A stretch of 64,000 bases of DNA from Amphiura filiformis (Eukaryota > Echinodermata > Ophiuroidea > Amphilepidida > Amphiuridae): contig NC_092628.1 of NCBI RefSeq assembly GCF_039555335.1, positions 57,399,547-57,463,546 of the forward strand, in the 5' to 3' direction. The position numbers were made by a program, and so were the translations under genes. This document shows, in pieces, positions 36,961 through 48,039 of the stretch (within the stretch, counting starts at the first letter, position 1; each line of letters begins with the position of its first letter). Below the pieces are notes generated by a model. It had not been told where the DNA came from and did not search any database. It was given only the letters and a program-made list of their open reading frames with translations.

Positions 36961-37649
36961 TGTGAACACACATTTACCTGTTAAGAATATAATAAAAGAG
37001 AACCACTTATTTTAACAACAATATACACCTGACAATATAGCTAGGTGATCAGTTTTACCTAAAATTTAATTTCAAGTGGACAATGCTGATTCCATGATAC
37101 AGGTGGAAGAAAATAATCAGAAATTTCTTCACTGTATAAAATTTGTTTTTCAAACGATCATGAAGCAGTCATTTGATATGTTGATAATTTACTATTTGGT
37201 GGATGTTTCATATATTTTTGTATGTTGGCCAGTGGCGTATCCTGGGTCATCATATGGGGGCACCGACCATGAAATATGAATTTGCGCATGACAGTTGTAG
37301 GCCTACACATTCGATGCTATCGTTTTTCAGTTGGTCAGCTTTGACATTTTTTGCAACAGAGGTTTATTATTCTGTTGATGTTGAAATTTGGATGAATTTT
37401 GAGACACCAAAGAAATTTGTAACTATTCCACCTTATTTGATGTACCAACTCAGGACATATGATCACATACTCCTAGTATAATAGCTTCAATCTGTGCAAT
37501 CGTTAACGATAACTCCGTTAAATGCATTCACTTTTAAGTGTTTAAAAACACTGTGGACAAAGGCAACACTTTCCTTACAAACAAGTACCATAATTCAATT
37601 AAAATCATACCTCGGCAAGTACCATCATTCAAGTGTTGTCTTGGTCACT

Positions 37650-37821
37650 CAGGGCCGTAGCAAGTGGGGCGGCCGGCCGGGGATGCCATGGCTGCCCCAC
37701 TTTTTGAGAAATTTGTTAACCTTTTCTTTATATCTTTATTTCAATTTGGATGTATATTTGTAATTTGGCCTCCCCACATTTGTGATGGCCACCCCACATT
37801 TTTCAACCTTGCTACGCCCTG
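37650..37821. mobile_element. hAT-like MITE (CAGGGCCGTAGCAAG ends)
   Basis: The left end CAGGGCCGTAGCAAG pairs with the right end CTTGCTACGCCCTG. CAGGG ends and a 172-bp length fit a non-autonomous hAT-type element; an 8-bp target duplication is not clear. Confidence 0.7.
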
Positions 37822-39240
37822 GTCTCGGTCCCAGCCGGCTGTATTCCTGCGTCACTTAATAAACCGCCTGGCAACAAACAACCCATGAAATGACAATCAC
37901 CGATTGGTTAATGAATTTCCAAATAAAAACGTTTTCAATTGGTTATGGAACCATATGACTGTTGAATTAGGACGTGACTTGTGCAGGAGCGACACTAAAC
38001 ATCATATTTGTAGAGATACCACAAACGCAAAATATACGCTAGCTTGCAGCCACTGAGGCGCCAATCATTTGATAATAGGATATTGCCTTTCATGTCAGCG
38101 CATTGTGTGGATTTGTATCACAGTTGGCTGAAGCTCAGTGATTGATTGACTGTCAATTTTTACCTCAGTTTTATACAGAGAGGATGTTCAGCCAATCAGA
38201 TAAGACATACATACTACAGTCTGTCCACATAGAAGTACAAACCAAATCTATGGCATCGGGGGTCGATGCTTTGCATCACATGCACTGTGTGTTAAAAAAC
38301 ATGACGCGCAGCATTGGAATGGCTTGGTGTAGCAAAATGCTACTCAATTTTATAAATTTGCAACACAATTTTGGAATTGAATAGCATTTTTATGTCACAG
38401 ACTAAAGTTTGTTCGGTTTATATAAGGCAGAAAAGTTAAGACTCATAACACCATGTATTGATATGGAATTGCATGCACGCAGTTGGGAGCAATGCTTATG
38501 CAATGTTGTGCATTGCGTACAGTGCCGTAGATTTCTTTTGACATGGGGGGGGATGGGTTGGAATAAAGTATAGTGAATTCAGCACCTTTTGGCGACATAA
38601 ATAAGTTTATGGTATAAATGCGCACGAAAAAAATTGCCATTTTGCAGCTGAACTGTTTTAAAATAAATTTGCATGAAGCACAAAAAATTTGCACAAGTTT
38701 GGGCTAAAATGGCCAAATATGAGGTTAATTTGGTCAGAAACCCACAGTATACAGGTGTCAACATTGGGGGATGAGTGTATGGACCATCTCCCCCTGGCAA
38801 AATATTGGGGAGATTTATCCCCCCATCCCCTGGGATCTACGCGCTATGCCTATGGTTGCGTAATGCGTGACTGGCGCACGCTTAATATGTGAATTTATGT
38901 GAGCGTGAGTTGGGACTATTGACGCGTACAGTAACAAAAGCAGAATAATTTCCACCTTATATAAGCCAAATGAACTTTAACACACTGAAATGTGTGAAAT
39001 ATACCTTGTTTGAAAGCAGATTTTGATACGCATAAAAAATTCTAAATTCCAACGCTGTGACGTGTAAAGAGCGTGGTGCGCTCGCATCCTCGGCAAGTAC
39101 AAATCGTGCAGCAGTTGGCGTGCCAAAGAAGCATTTACACATGCATTGCACTGAAATAATTATTCTCATACCTCCTCCAGTTTCCGAGGTCTATTTACTT
39201 CTATTTACTTCTATGTGGACAGACTGTTATGAGTATCAGA
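37822..39240. other. Gene-free stretch with scattered repeat fragments
   Basis: No recognisable exon. Transposon-like pieces include GTGCCGTAGATTTCTTTTGA near 38522. A complementary pair, ACAGTCTGTCCACATAGAAG (38216) and ACTTCTATGTGGACAGACTG (39208), could mark a 1-kb inverted-repeat element. Confidence 0.4.
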
Positions 39241-39670
39241 TAGGTATGAAAGGTGAATTCAAATTTGCCATCAAACCACATCATTTTATATAAAGCCCTT
39301 GAGTAAAGAAAGCTAAAACTGAATTTGTCATAGCACTTTCTGTAGCAAAGTTAGTACTGTAGTTACATCTTGTCAAAGGTTGACTTTCATCAAAAATATT
39401 TGACAGAATGACAGCCAACTTTTAATGCATCAATTAAAAAACAAAACAGCATAGTCTCATGATAGAGCAGCTTTTCTATGTGGAACTGCTATCAAAATCC
39501 CTCTAAAATTCCATGTGCAATTATCTCATCACAAAATTAAATCATATATTTGGGTCAAGTTAAGAAAAAAGTTGCTCTATCATGAGACTGCTGTTTTAAG
39601 ATCTAGAAACACCACCGAAATCGAAATGCTGTTTTGTTGGCTGAATCTTTTTGACAGGTGGTATGCGCCG
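39241..39670. repeat. Third copy of the foldback-element arm
   Basis: From GATAGGTATGAAAGGTGAAT through AAAGCCCTTGAGTAAAGAAA to GCTGAATCTTTTTGACAG this matches the arms at 42215-42625 (inverted) and 42900-43400, with some segments rearranged. Only one arm is present here. Confidence 0.75.
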
Positions 39671-39767
39671 TGCATTCTCTAAATTCAGTAAATTTCCATC
39701 GTCAACTGTGTAATTGAATGGGATTATTTTGAAATTTTAAAAACGCTTGAAATATCACAAACAAATA

Positions 39768-39874
39768 CAGGCCTGAGAGTGTGTCTTTGAAAAAATATCT
39801 GTTTTTGGTGAACGGAGGGTCTGGAACAAAACAATATCTGGAAACATATTTAAATCTGGTTTCTCACACCCCTG
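39768..39874. mobile_element. 107-bp insertion with CAGG...CCTG ends
   Basis: It interrupts a dispersed repeat whose intact copy is at 28487-28600. CAAATA is duplicated on both sides (39762-39767, 39875-39880). Ends CAGGCCTGAG and CTCACACCCCTG are imperfect inverted repeats of hAT-like type. Confidence 0.8.
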
Positions 39875-40334
39875 CAAATAGGCCTATGTTAATAAATAAT
39901 ATACCGTAACCACCCGGGTATAAGCCCACCCCCCTAGATGGGAGATTTCACTCAAAAAATGGGGGTGGGCTTATAGATGGGGAGGGGCTAGTATTTATGA
40001 TTTTTTTTAAATTTTTTTTTTAATTTGTATAATATTTATGCCCGATTTTTTTAATTAAAAAAAGGTGATCATAATAAAGTTATCAAGTCAAGCAAAACAT
40101 GCACAGTGTCATTGTATCAGCAGTCATACACAGACCACACCCCCCCCCCCCACCACGCCAGTATCAAAAGCTAAAACCCGGCTCAAGTTTGTGCTATGCA
40201 TGTACCAATACATGTAAAATAAAATGTTTTCAATTATGCTCCCTAGACCACTTTTTCCCAGGCCCGAGAAGGCCCCTGTAGAAAGACCACGAGGCCCGGG
40301 TATAAATGCCCAGGGTGTAGCTAATGCCACATGC

Positions 40335-40510
40335 TTAGACCATGCAGCCCAGCCAATCAACACTCAGGTGGATTACTGACGTTTTAGTGGGTGGAGCATA
40401 GTGACTGACAAGAAGCACATGTGTAAACACATATTCACGTGCTCAGACCATGCAGCCAGGCTATTCAGCCAATCAATACTCGGGAGGGTCACTGGGCGGA
40501 GCATAGAAGC
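40335..40510 (+). repeat. ~105-bp imperfect direct repeat
   Basis: AGACCATGCAGCC..AGCCAATCAA..ACTC.GG..GGGCGGAGCATAG occurs at 40338 and again at 40444 with small indels. Confidence 0.75.
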
Positions 40511-41287
40511 ATGCTGTAAATCAGTAGCCAATTCGAGCATCAGTCATTGATATGCAAAACATTTGATTGAACATTGAAGCAATAACAAAACATTGCCAAT
40601 TGATAATGGAGCAAATCCAGGTGCATGACCTTTCATGGTCGTGTTTTGACATGTTACGATATTTTATTATGAAATGCATGAATGGGGTTGTTAAAACAAA
40701 TTCAATTGGGATGCTATTAGAGTAAACAAACACACCGGGGCAAACACAGGGACAGACTTTTTCTTGTTTTCTTGCTAACATTCTTTTCAGTAAAAAGGAT
40801 AATTAAAAAAAGACCTGCTACCGTCATAAATATTTTTGTGTACTTTTTTCTTTTTTTTTCAAACAAAAAATGGAAAAAATGGAAAAATGACTAAAATTAA
40901 AAAATTAAATCAGACGGTACAGGACAACCTTGCAATGCTATCAATTTATTTTGATGCAATCTAGCGCAATGACTTGGTTTTCGTAATTTATCAAACATGT
41001 TCTTGTTGGTGTTTTGTTTACTTACAAAGTGATTAAATTTTAATGCCAATTTCAGCAAGTGGGCGGGGCGGGGCTTAATATGGGCATATCTGGAGCATCG
41101 AGCGTGTGGTCTAGCAAGATCGCAAGTTCCAGCAAGCTAAAACCAGTTTGGGTGATTTGGGGAAATACCCTAGCTGCTCACATATCATTATCGTAACTGC
41201 GTTCACTGTAGCTCACTGTTGTTTATAAATTTGAGCATAAATTGGCTTAATAAAACCTCAAAATAAAGAGGAAAAACAAACTTAAAA

Positions 41288-41588
41288 CAGGGCTGTCAAC
41301 TCTCACGCATTGGCCGTGAGTCTCACGCATTGGGATACTTTCTCACGGTCTCACGCCAAGGTAGTATAATCTCACGCCTAGGTAGTAAATCTCACGCAAA
41401 AAGCTGGAAAATGAGTAAAATCTCACGCATAGGCATGAATAATTTGTTGCTCCTACCCCCCCCCCCCTTTTTTTACATTCTCGAGCGCCGTGGCTCAAAT
41501 AATCATGATATAAAATGAACATGGGAGTCAGCGAATCCCGGAATGCCTCTCTCTCACGCCAAGCAATTCCAAAAGGTTGACAGCCCTG
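41288..41588. mobile_element. hAT-type MITE with 8-bp target duplication
   Basis: Ends CAGGGCTGTCAAC and GTTGACAGCCCTG are exact inverted repeats. The 8-bp sequence ACTTAAAA is present immediately before (41280-41287) and after (41589-41596). The interior is built of TCTCACGC(C/A)-motif repeats. An 8-bp duplication and CAGGG ends identify the hAT superfamily; no transposase is present. Confidence 0.92.
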
Positions 41589-42214
41589 ACTTAAAATGAA
41601 ATTATTCAACAAGATTTGTTCAAGAGATGTCATATTTATTCATTCACCATTGATTTGATGGTAGTATTTGGTCAAAATTAGTACTGGGCTTATACCCGAG
41701 TGCACCCTAGTTTCTCAAATATTTTGAAAAATAGGGGGTGGGCTTATGTAATAGGGGGTGGGCTTATGTAAAAAAAAAAAATTAAAAAAAAAAAATTAAT
41801 TTTTTTTTTATTTTATTTTATTTTTTAGTAGAAAAAATCGAAAAACCAATTTAAATCGGGGAATAATCAGGCCTGTTGAATTCACCTTTCATTCTCTTGA
41901 TCGGCCTGATCAGACGTCACAAATGGGGAAATAGCCTTGCAAAACCAGTGTGCGCATGTGCAGTTCCTCTTTCTCGAGCTGGTTGCTATGCGCGCTTGTG
42001 CAAAGGGGACGAAGGGGACAATGTTCCCGGATGCCCGACCGAGCGAATACCTACACAATAGCGTGATTCACGTAACATGAATGTCAATATATTAAAAATC
42101 TAGAACCATGTGCTTCTTTTGTCCAATTTACCATCAAGATTTCATATGGAAACAGTTCAGACCCAGAACACGATCATGTCAGAAATTAATATTTTGTTCT
42201 GGGACTGATTATTA

Positions 42215-43400
42215 AGTAGGTATGCCAGGCAAACACATTTGCTAGTCAGCCAAATTCGCCGACAATGTCAATGCATTTTTTACATAGAAATTTAAAACAA
42301 CTGGCCGAAGAAAGAAACCTACATAAATATGTTTTCTATACTTCACTTGACCCAAATATATGATTTTTATGGTGATAAGTCACTCGCACATGGAATTTTA
42401 GAGGGATTTTGATAGAAGTAAAAAAAAAAAAAGCTGCTATCATCATGAGATTAAGATCTAGAAACACCCCGAAATGCCGTTTTGGGGAATTTTGCTAGCT
42501 GAATCTTTTTGACATTGTTTGATGAAAGTCAATCTTTGACAAGATGTAACTTTGCTACGGAAAGTGCTATGAAAAAAAAGGTTTTCATTTTGGCTTTGTT
42601 TACTCAAGGGCTTTAATTTGATATATAAAATATATTAATATTAAGAGGGCAAGATGGCCGAGTGGTTAAGGCATTGCGCTGCTGGTCGGGAAATACGATC
42701 GACGAGGGTTCGAGCCTTGGGCTTGCCTTAGGTGAAAATTCTCTTCCCTCCCAAAAAGTTCCTATATGTGATGTGACCCCTCGGCACAACTGAGCCCGGA
42801 TGTCGCCAGTGCCACTATTGAGATATGCTCCATCGAACTTAACAATAAACAATAGGAAACAAAGGATTTATTGACTATTTTATTGATTTTTCACTACTTA
42901 AATGTCAAGTACTATATAGGTATGCTAGGTGAATTCAAATTTGCCATCAAACTGCATCATTTTACATATCAAATTAAAGCCCTTGAGTAAAGAAAGCCAA
43001 AACTGAAAACATTTTTGTCATAGTGCTTTCCGTAATAAAGTTACATCTTGTCAAAGATTGACTTTCATCAAAAAGATTCTGCTAGCAAAATTCCCCAAAA
43101 CGGCATTTAGGGTTGTTTCTAGATCTTAGTCTCATGGCGATAGCAGCTTTTTTTTAATGGAACTGCTATCAAAATCCTCTAAAATTCCATGTGCGACTTG
43201 ATTATCACCATAAAAAATCATATATCATATCATATCAATTGAAGTATAGAAAACATATTTATGTAGGTTTCCTTCACCGACCTATTCTTGAAAAAAATTC
43301 AAATTTCTATGTAAATATGCATTGTGTTTGGGCCCCGATCTCGCGAATTTCGCTGACTAGCAAATGTGTTAACTAAGGTTTGCCTGGGATACCTATACTA
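42215..43400. mobile_element. ~1.2-kb foldback element with SINE in the loop
   Basis: The left arm (about 42215-42625) and right arm (about 42900-43400) are extended reverse complements: GGCAAACACATTTGCTAGTC against GACTAGCAAATGTGTTAACT, GTCAATCTTTGACAAGATGT against ACATCTTGTCAAAGATTGAC, and CTCAAGGGCTTTAATTTGAT against ATCAAATTAAAGCCCTTGAG. The centre contains the tRNA-derived SINE listed separately. No ORF for a transposase. Confidence 0.85.
42640..42855 (+). mobile_element. tRNA-Leu/Ser-derived SINE
   Basis: A tRNA-like head has a clear A-box region (TGGCCGAGTGGTTAAGG) and B-box region (GGGTTCGAGCC). It is followed by a ~120-bp body with CGGCACAACTGAGCCCGG and a short A-rich tail (AACAATAAACAATAG). 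Inverted fragments of the same body lie near 43466-43530. Confidence 0.75.
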
Positions 43401-43465
43401 TAGACATGATATACATCATTTTAAAGCTAATTTCAAGCAGAATATTTTGGTTGAATATCTCAAAA

Positions 43466-43530
43466 ATGATGATTGGCGACTTCAGGGCTCAGTTGTGCCG
43501 AGAGGTCACATATATGGTCGGGAATCCTTC
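43466..43530 (-). mobile_element. SINE body fragment
   Basis: The reverse complement matches the SINE at 42.7 kb: GGCGACTTCAGGGCTCAGTT and GTGCCGAGAGGTCACATATA correspond to its body. The head is missing. Confidence 0.7.
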
Positions 43531-43954
43531 AATTAAAGGGGCATTTCGTGATCCACAGCCTCATCCCCCCACTTTTCTCAAAAAAAGTTGAGATTTTTAT
43601 ATCACTGGAAACCTCTGGCTACATGTTTATGTACAAAATATTTCTTGCAGATTAATTCGTTTAGCAAAGATATCGTGAAATTTGAATTTCGTTCTGGTGC
43701 ACCAGAACGAAATTACAATGCATTGTCTATGGAGCAGTGTACTGTAATACACATAATCATGCATAACTCGCGAACGCAAAATCGGAATCAACTGAAATTT
43801 TGGGAATAGGTTTTTTTCGTGGATATCTAACGAAAAATGACACTAGACAGAAATAGAGGATGCTAGGATCACGAAATACTCCTTTAAGTTCAGTAATTTA
43901 ATTTAATTGAAGAATTTTCTCTCGCCCCAATACACTGCTTAGCACGTGCAGATA

Positions 43955-44190
43955 TAGGTTCGGTAGGGTATGTGCTTCGTCCGTGATTCGGAAGTCATGT
44001 AAAGCCGTTGGTCCCGTGTTCAGGAGGATTCATCCCTGTGCACGTTAAAGTAAGTGAGAGCTATTCGAAAAGAGAAGGGCCAAGGGGGACCATCCCCGGT
44101 TCTGATATCTGCACTCAATCCTAGGTTTCAGGGTAAGTTGGCGAGAGTACGACTGGTTACAGTTGAAGCTGCCGACTCAATACAATGAAA
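43955..44190 (+). mobile_element. Probable SINE/LINE-tail repeat
   Basis: Non-coding segment with GCTTCGTCCGTGATTCGGAA, CGTTGGTCCCGTGTT and CCCTGTGCACGTTAAAG, ending in imperfect ATGAA repeats (AATGAAATGAATGAAATGA). Short 3' tandem repeats of this kind are typical of CR1/L2-mobilised SINEs. No full head is recognised. Confidence 0.45.
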
Positions 44191-44504
44191 TGAATGAAAT
44201 GACTACTTTCATACCTACAATACATCATACATGTACATCATTTTCATGATTTTTTTTGCATGAAGTGAAGTTTTATAGCGTTCTTATTTCACTATAATAA
44301 AGCCTATCATTAAAGCTTAACAATCCGACAGCTTATTCAGTAACTTGTGGTAGTGTTCTGCCTTAATACTGTCCCATCCTGTGCAGATTTGGTGTGTTTT
44401 TCTTACATTTTTCAACAAAAATTGAAAAAAATTCATTCTTCCGAATTTGATCTTCAAGTTGGTAACGCAAGCCCGTCGTCATTGGGTACAGAGGGCGCTC
44501 GTAC

Positions 44505-44625
44505 CTAAAAGACACTGGCAGGCAGGGTCTGCTGGTAGACACAGACATGGCAGTCAGTCTTGTACAAAAGACACTGGCAGACAGGGTCTGCTGGTAGACA
44601 CAGGCATGGCAGTCAGTCTTTTAAA
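44505..44625 (+). repeat. ~59-bp direct duplication
   Basis: AAAAGACACTGGCAGGCAGG...GGCAGTCAGTCTT is followed at once by a near-identical second copy (differences at three or so positions). Confidence 0.9.
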
Positions 44626-44734
44626 TACATGTATGACAGGCTTCCATATTTTAATACAAATAAAGATGTTTAGGTTCTTAACAGTTTTTAAACACACGAA
44701 CGTAACAACTGTCAAATAATCGCACTCTAAAGTT

Positions 44735-44970
44735 TATACTTTTATATAAACTTAGTTTTAAGTGTGTTTAAACTTGAACACACCAAACTGAGTATAAACG
44801 TTTATAAACACTACGGTATATCGGAAGTTAACGGTTAGTGTTTACCTTAAACACCCGGCCGCGTAAACACTGAAAATTTTTAAATTTAAGCATGGTGTTA
44901 AGCGTTTACATCGTTAGTGTTTATAACCGTTTATAACACTTTGGTGTGTTTAAGTATAAACTAATGAAAC
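44735..44970. repeat. GTTTATA/TATAAAC-rich interspersed segment
   Basis: A dozen or so TATAAAC, GTTTATA, GTGTTTA and TAAACAC motifs in both orientations across ~230 bp. Ends pair loosely (TATAAACTTAGTTTTAAGTG with TTTAAGTATAAAC). It looks like a decayed palindromic element. Confidence 0.4.
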
Positions 44971-44999
44971 TGTTAGGTTTTCAAGTTTGTATAATAGTA

Positions 45000-47053
45000 C
45001 GTGTAAAAATATTCAAATACATTCATTTCCTCTAAAGTTCCAGAGAACTCATCATTCCGGTTTAGCTCAATGAGCTGCTATAGGAACTTGAGTATAAAAA
45101 AGGAAGAGAAAGAGAGATGTATGAGTAGGCCCAGAGGTTTCTGAAAATACCAGTAATTTCTAAATAATGTGGATATTAAATATCTTCAGTTGTAATGAAC
45201 ACGTTCATGTGTTTAAAAAGTGTTACAGAAACCTAAACATTTTTATTTGCAGTGATATAACAGTAATGCTTTATCCCTTTCATTACCTTCCTTACCCTAT
45301 ATTCCCAATATAGTCACTGAATTTTAGAGGGGCTTCTAACCAAATGACCTTTCTGTAGGTCAATGGGAATATCCCGTGCTCTGTTATATCATTGTGTAAG
45401 CCTATAGGCCTACATGACGAAATACAGTAATAACATATGACATACGGTACCAGGAAGTGAACTTCCAGCTAGTTCGATGGATTTATTGTTTTAAAACCTA
45501 CGCAAGTCATACCAGTAACATCAACAAGTGTTGAAATTCGTTGAAGTTGACAGTGGTTGTAGGTAAGCAAGTGTAATTTACTACAGTATTACGATTCAAA
45601 GAGGCTATTATACAGTTTGGGTGTACAACTAAGTTAAGTTCCCCTCTGGAAAGTCAAACTACTCAAATTTGATAAGTTGGGTCATTTCTGACAACTTATT
45701 CATTCTATAATTTTTGACAAGATCGCCGTTTTAAAATGACAAGGCAATGATATCAAATAATATCAATTATTTTGATGAGTTTCTTGTCAATTTGATGAGA
45801 ATACCCGATTCATTTTGAAGACAAATCTGTTATGTCCCCATCTGAATTATTATTTCCCTTGTCAAATTTGACAGATGATTATTATTATTTATTATATATA
45901 TCTTTTTCAAATGATTTTGTTTTGCAAACTGAAAGAAGTAAACTCTTAAAACTTTAATAAATGATGGCCAGCACATAAATATAATATTCTGTAATTTAAA
46001 CAAAATGATTACTGGCAAGCATTATTTTTTGTAAAGTTGTGTAGGCCTATAGATCATTTTGAGTTACCCAGTATAGAAGTTGGCCATATTAATGAAGTCA
46101 GTAAACTTTATGTTATATCCACGTATTCACATTATGAGTTTGAAGTATTTACAAAATTTTAAAGAGGTGTGTTCCGATTTTTCATGTATTGGTTTTATCT
46201 TATATTGAGGCATACCACTACACCTATGTTTCCAAATTTTGAGTTAACATTACTCCATCACTCAGCGGTTTTGATAATTATGAGAAGCAAAAACGTGAAT
46301 AACAATACTCCAAAGGATAGTACGCGCACTTTCGGTGTGGAACTACAATTATATTTTTGTTCACACCGTATCTCAGAAGTTAAATTTGAGTAATGAGAAA
46401 AATATGAACTTTCTTCTGATGCCAAAATCTCGGCTGTTTTGATGAAGAAAAGCGGTGGGGATGAGGCTGATGATCGGGTCAAGGCCCTTTATGGAAACAA
46501 TATTGTAGGCTATTGGTCATCCGCTAAAACTTACCATGGAAACTGAGAGAGTATAGGCCTACTGTCACTGATTCATGGTGACAGGATGTACCAACATGCC
46601 TACCGCTGTTCCGAATCAAACCTGGTATTAAAGGTTATGCAAATGTAATCCAGGATATGACTGTATAGTACAAAATAGCATTTAAAGGTGGGTTCTATTT
46701 TCTCTGTGGTTTTCTCTCTGTGGTTTTCTATCTTACATTGTGGCCAACCAGCGGTTTTGATATGGAATCAAAAACGTGTAGGCCTATAACAATGTAATCA
46801 TATAGGCCTACATCATTTCGGTGATGTTTACCACTTTTTTACCACGTTTCTGTTCGGGCGTTATATTTTACTGGGTAATGGTAATGAGGAAAATAGGAAC
46901 TAAAGGCAATTGAAACATCCGTTACTTTCCTGGGTGACCAGTTGTATCTGAGTTTGAACGTTGTAAATAAAATCTCCCTAAAAGGTACCCAACAAATCGT
47001 GAATGACCGAACATGTAGATTTAGCATAATTATTTCCATGCAGGTTGAAATGA
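45000..47053. other. Gene-free stretch upstream of the CD38-like gene
   Basis: No exon recognised. A small possible TIR element is bounded by TGATATAACAG (about 45253) and CTGTTATATCA (about 45392). Several TAGGCCTA palindromes occur (about 45406, 46042, 46784, 46805). Confidence 0.45.
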
Positions 47054-47896
47054 CATACTGCAGTTACTGTCCGTTTTCCTATACACAATACACAGTGCTC
47101 TCACCATTGACGCGTGACCTCTACAAATGATGTATGTTGGAAGAATGGGCACTTGCCTAGTTAACATCACTGTGTGAAAAATAACCAGCCAATATTTAAC
47201 TTATTCTCCAAACTTCTAGCAAATATATTTCTCTAATATGACCTAAAATTACAGCTAGGTTAGATGTTCAGAAATAGTCGCACTTTTGTAAAATATGAGT
47301 GAGGGCAAGGCATAGCTAGCCAACTCCCCGTGTTAACTGAATGGAGATTTGACCGAAAATATTGGTATCGGACCGCTCACTTCTGAAGGATGCCAAAAAA
47401 AAACGGTACAAGCTACATTTAAACTATTCTCTGGCAATCATCATGATGAGTTTCTTATATGGTATGCCGAAATTGGGTACTGTAGGTGATTGACAAAGGG
47501 TCGCACTTTTGTGTTTTAGGAAGGATATGTAAACGACAGATAACACCAAAAATATAAAGAAATTATTTCCAAACCGTGTTAAGTCAACAATCATTATGTT
47601 GCTCATTTTCAAGAATGCTGGTTAACAAAAAGCAGGCCATTGTCTCATTTCGTGAACAAAAGTCTACATACCATTGTTTCCTTGCGTTTCCTTTATAATC
47701 GGTTACCCAACTGAAGCTGTATTATAGCAGCTCATTGCTATATCGCACATATAAAACAGACACATGTGCACAGCCAGAGAAGAAGTTAATCAGTTGAGCT
47801 GTTTCAATGAGTGTTATCTTGGTTTAATAGCTTTTAATGGGGTTTAAGTCCTGGAAAGGTCGAGGTGAATTCTACTGTAGACATGACTGCATCATG
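47054..47896 (+). repeat. Segmental duplication, copy 1 (5' flank of CD38-like gene)
   Basis: About 843 bp from CATACTGCAGTTACTGTCCG to GACTGCATCATG, repeated in direct orientation at 53650-54522 inside intron 2 of the same gene. The middle (about 47424-47500) is replaced by unrelated sequence in the other copy. It ends about 145 bp before the start codon, so it probably contains promoter and 5' UTR. Confidence 0.9.
47750..47756 (+). promoter_or_regulatory. Candidate TATA box of the CD38-like gene
   Basis: TATAAAA in CACATATAAAACAGACAC, 290 bp before the start codon; transcription would begin near 47780. The 5' UTR may be continuous or spliced to the AG at 48017-48018 (TTTTATTTTAACAG). The motif and its flanks are conserved in the intronic duplicate. 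Confidence 0.45.
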
Positions 47897-48039
47897 AAAG
47901 GAAAAGTGGCAAAATATAGAGCAACTGATTGTTCTAATCTCAACTATTTAGCCAAGATATACGGTAGGCTAATAACCGTTTATTATGATGTCGACCTGTC
48001 TTGTTTTTATTTTAACAGCAGCATCTTGGTTCTGACAAT

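Larger units (their letters stand above)
39903..41770. repeat. Opposed GGGTATAAGCCCA segments
   Basis: CCGGGTATAAGCCCACCCCC near 39919 and ACTGGGCTTATACCCGAGTG near 41684 face each other, each accompanied by a GGGGGTGGGCTTAT repeat and poly-A/T tracts. They may be the two ends of a ~1.85-kb non-autonomous element, into which the 41288-41588 MITE inserted, or two independent copies of one repeat. Confidence 0.4.
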
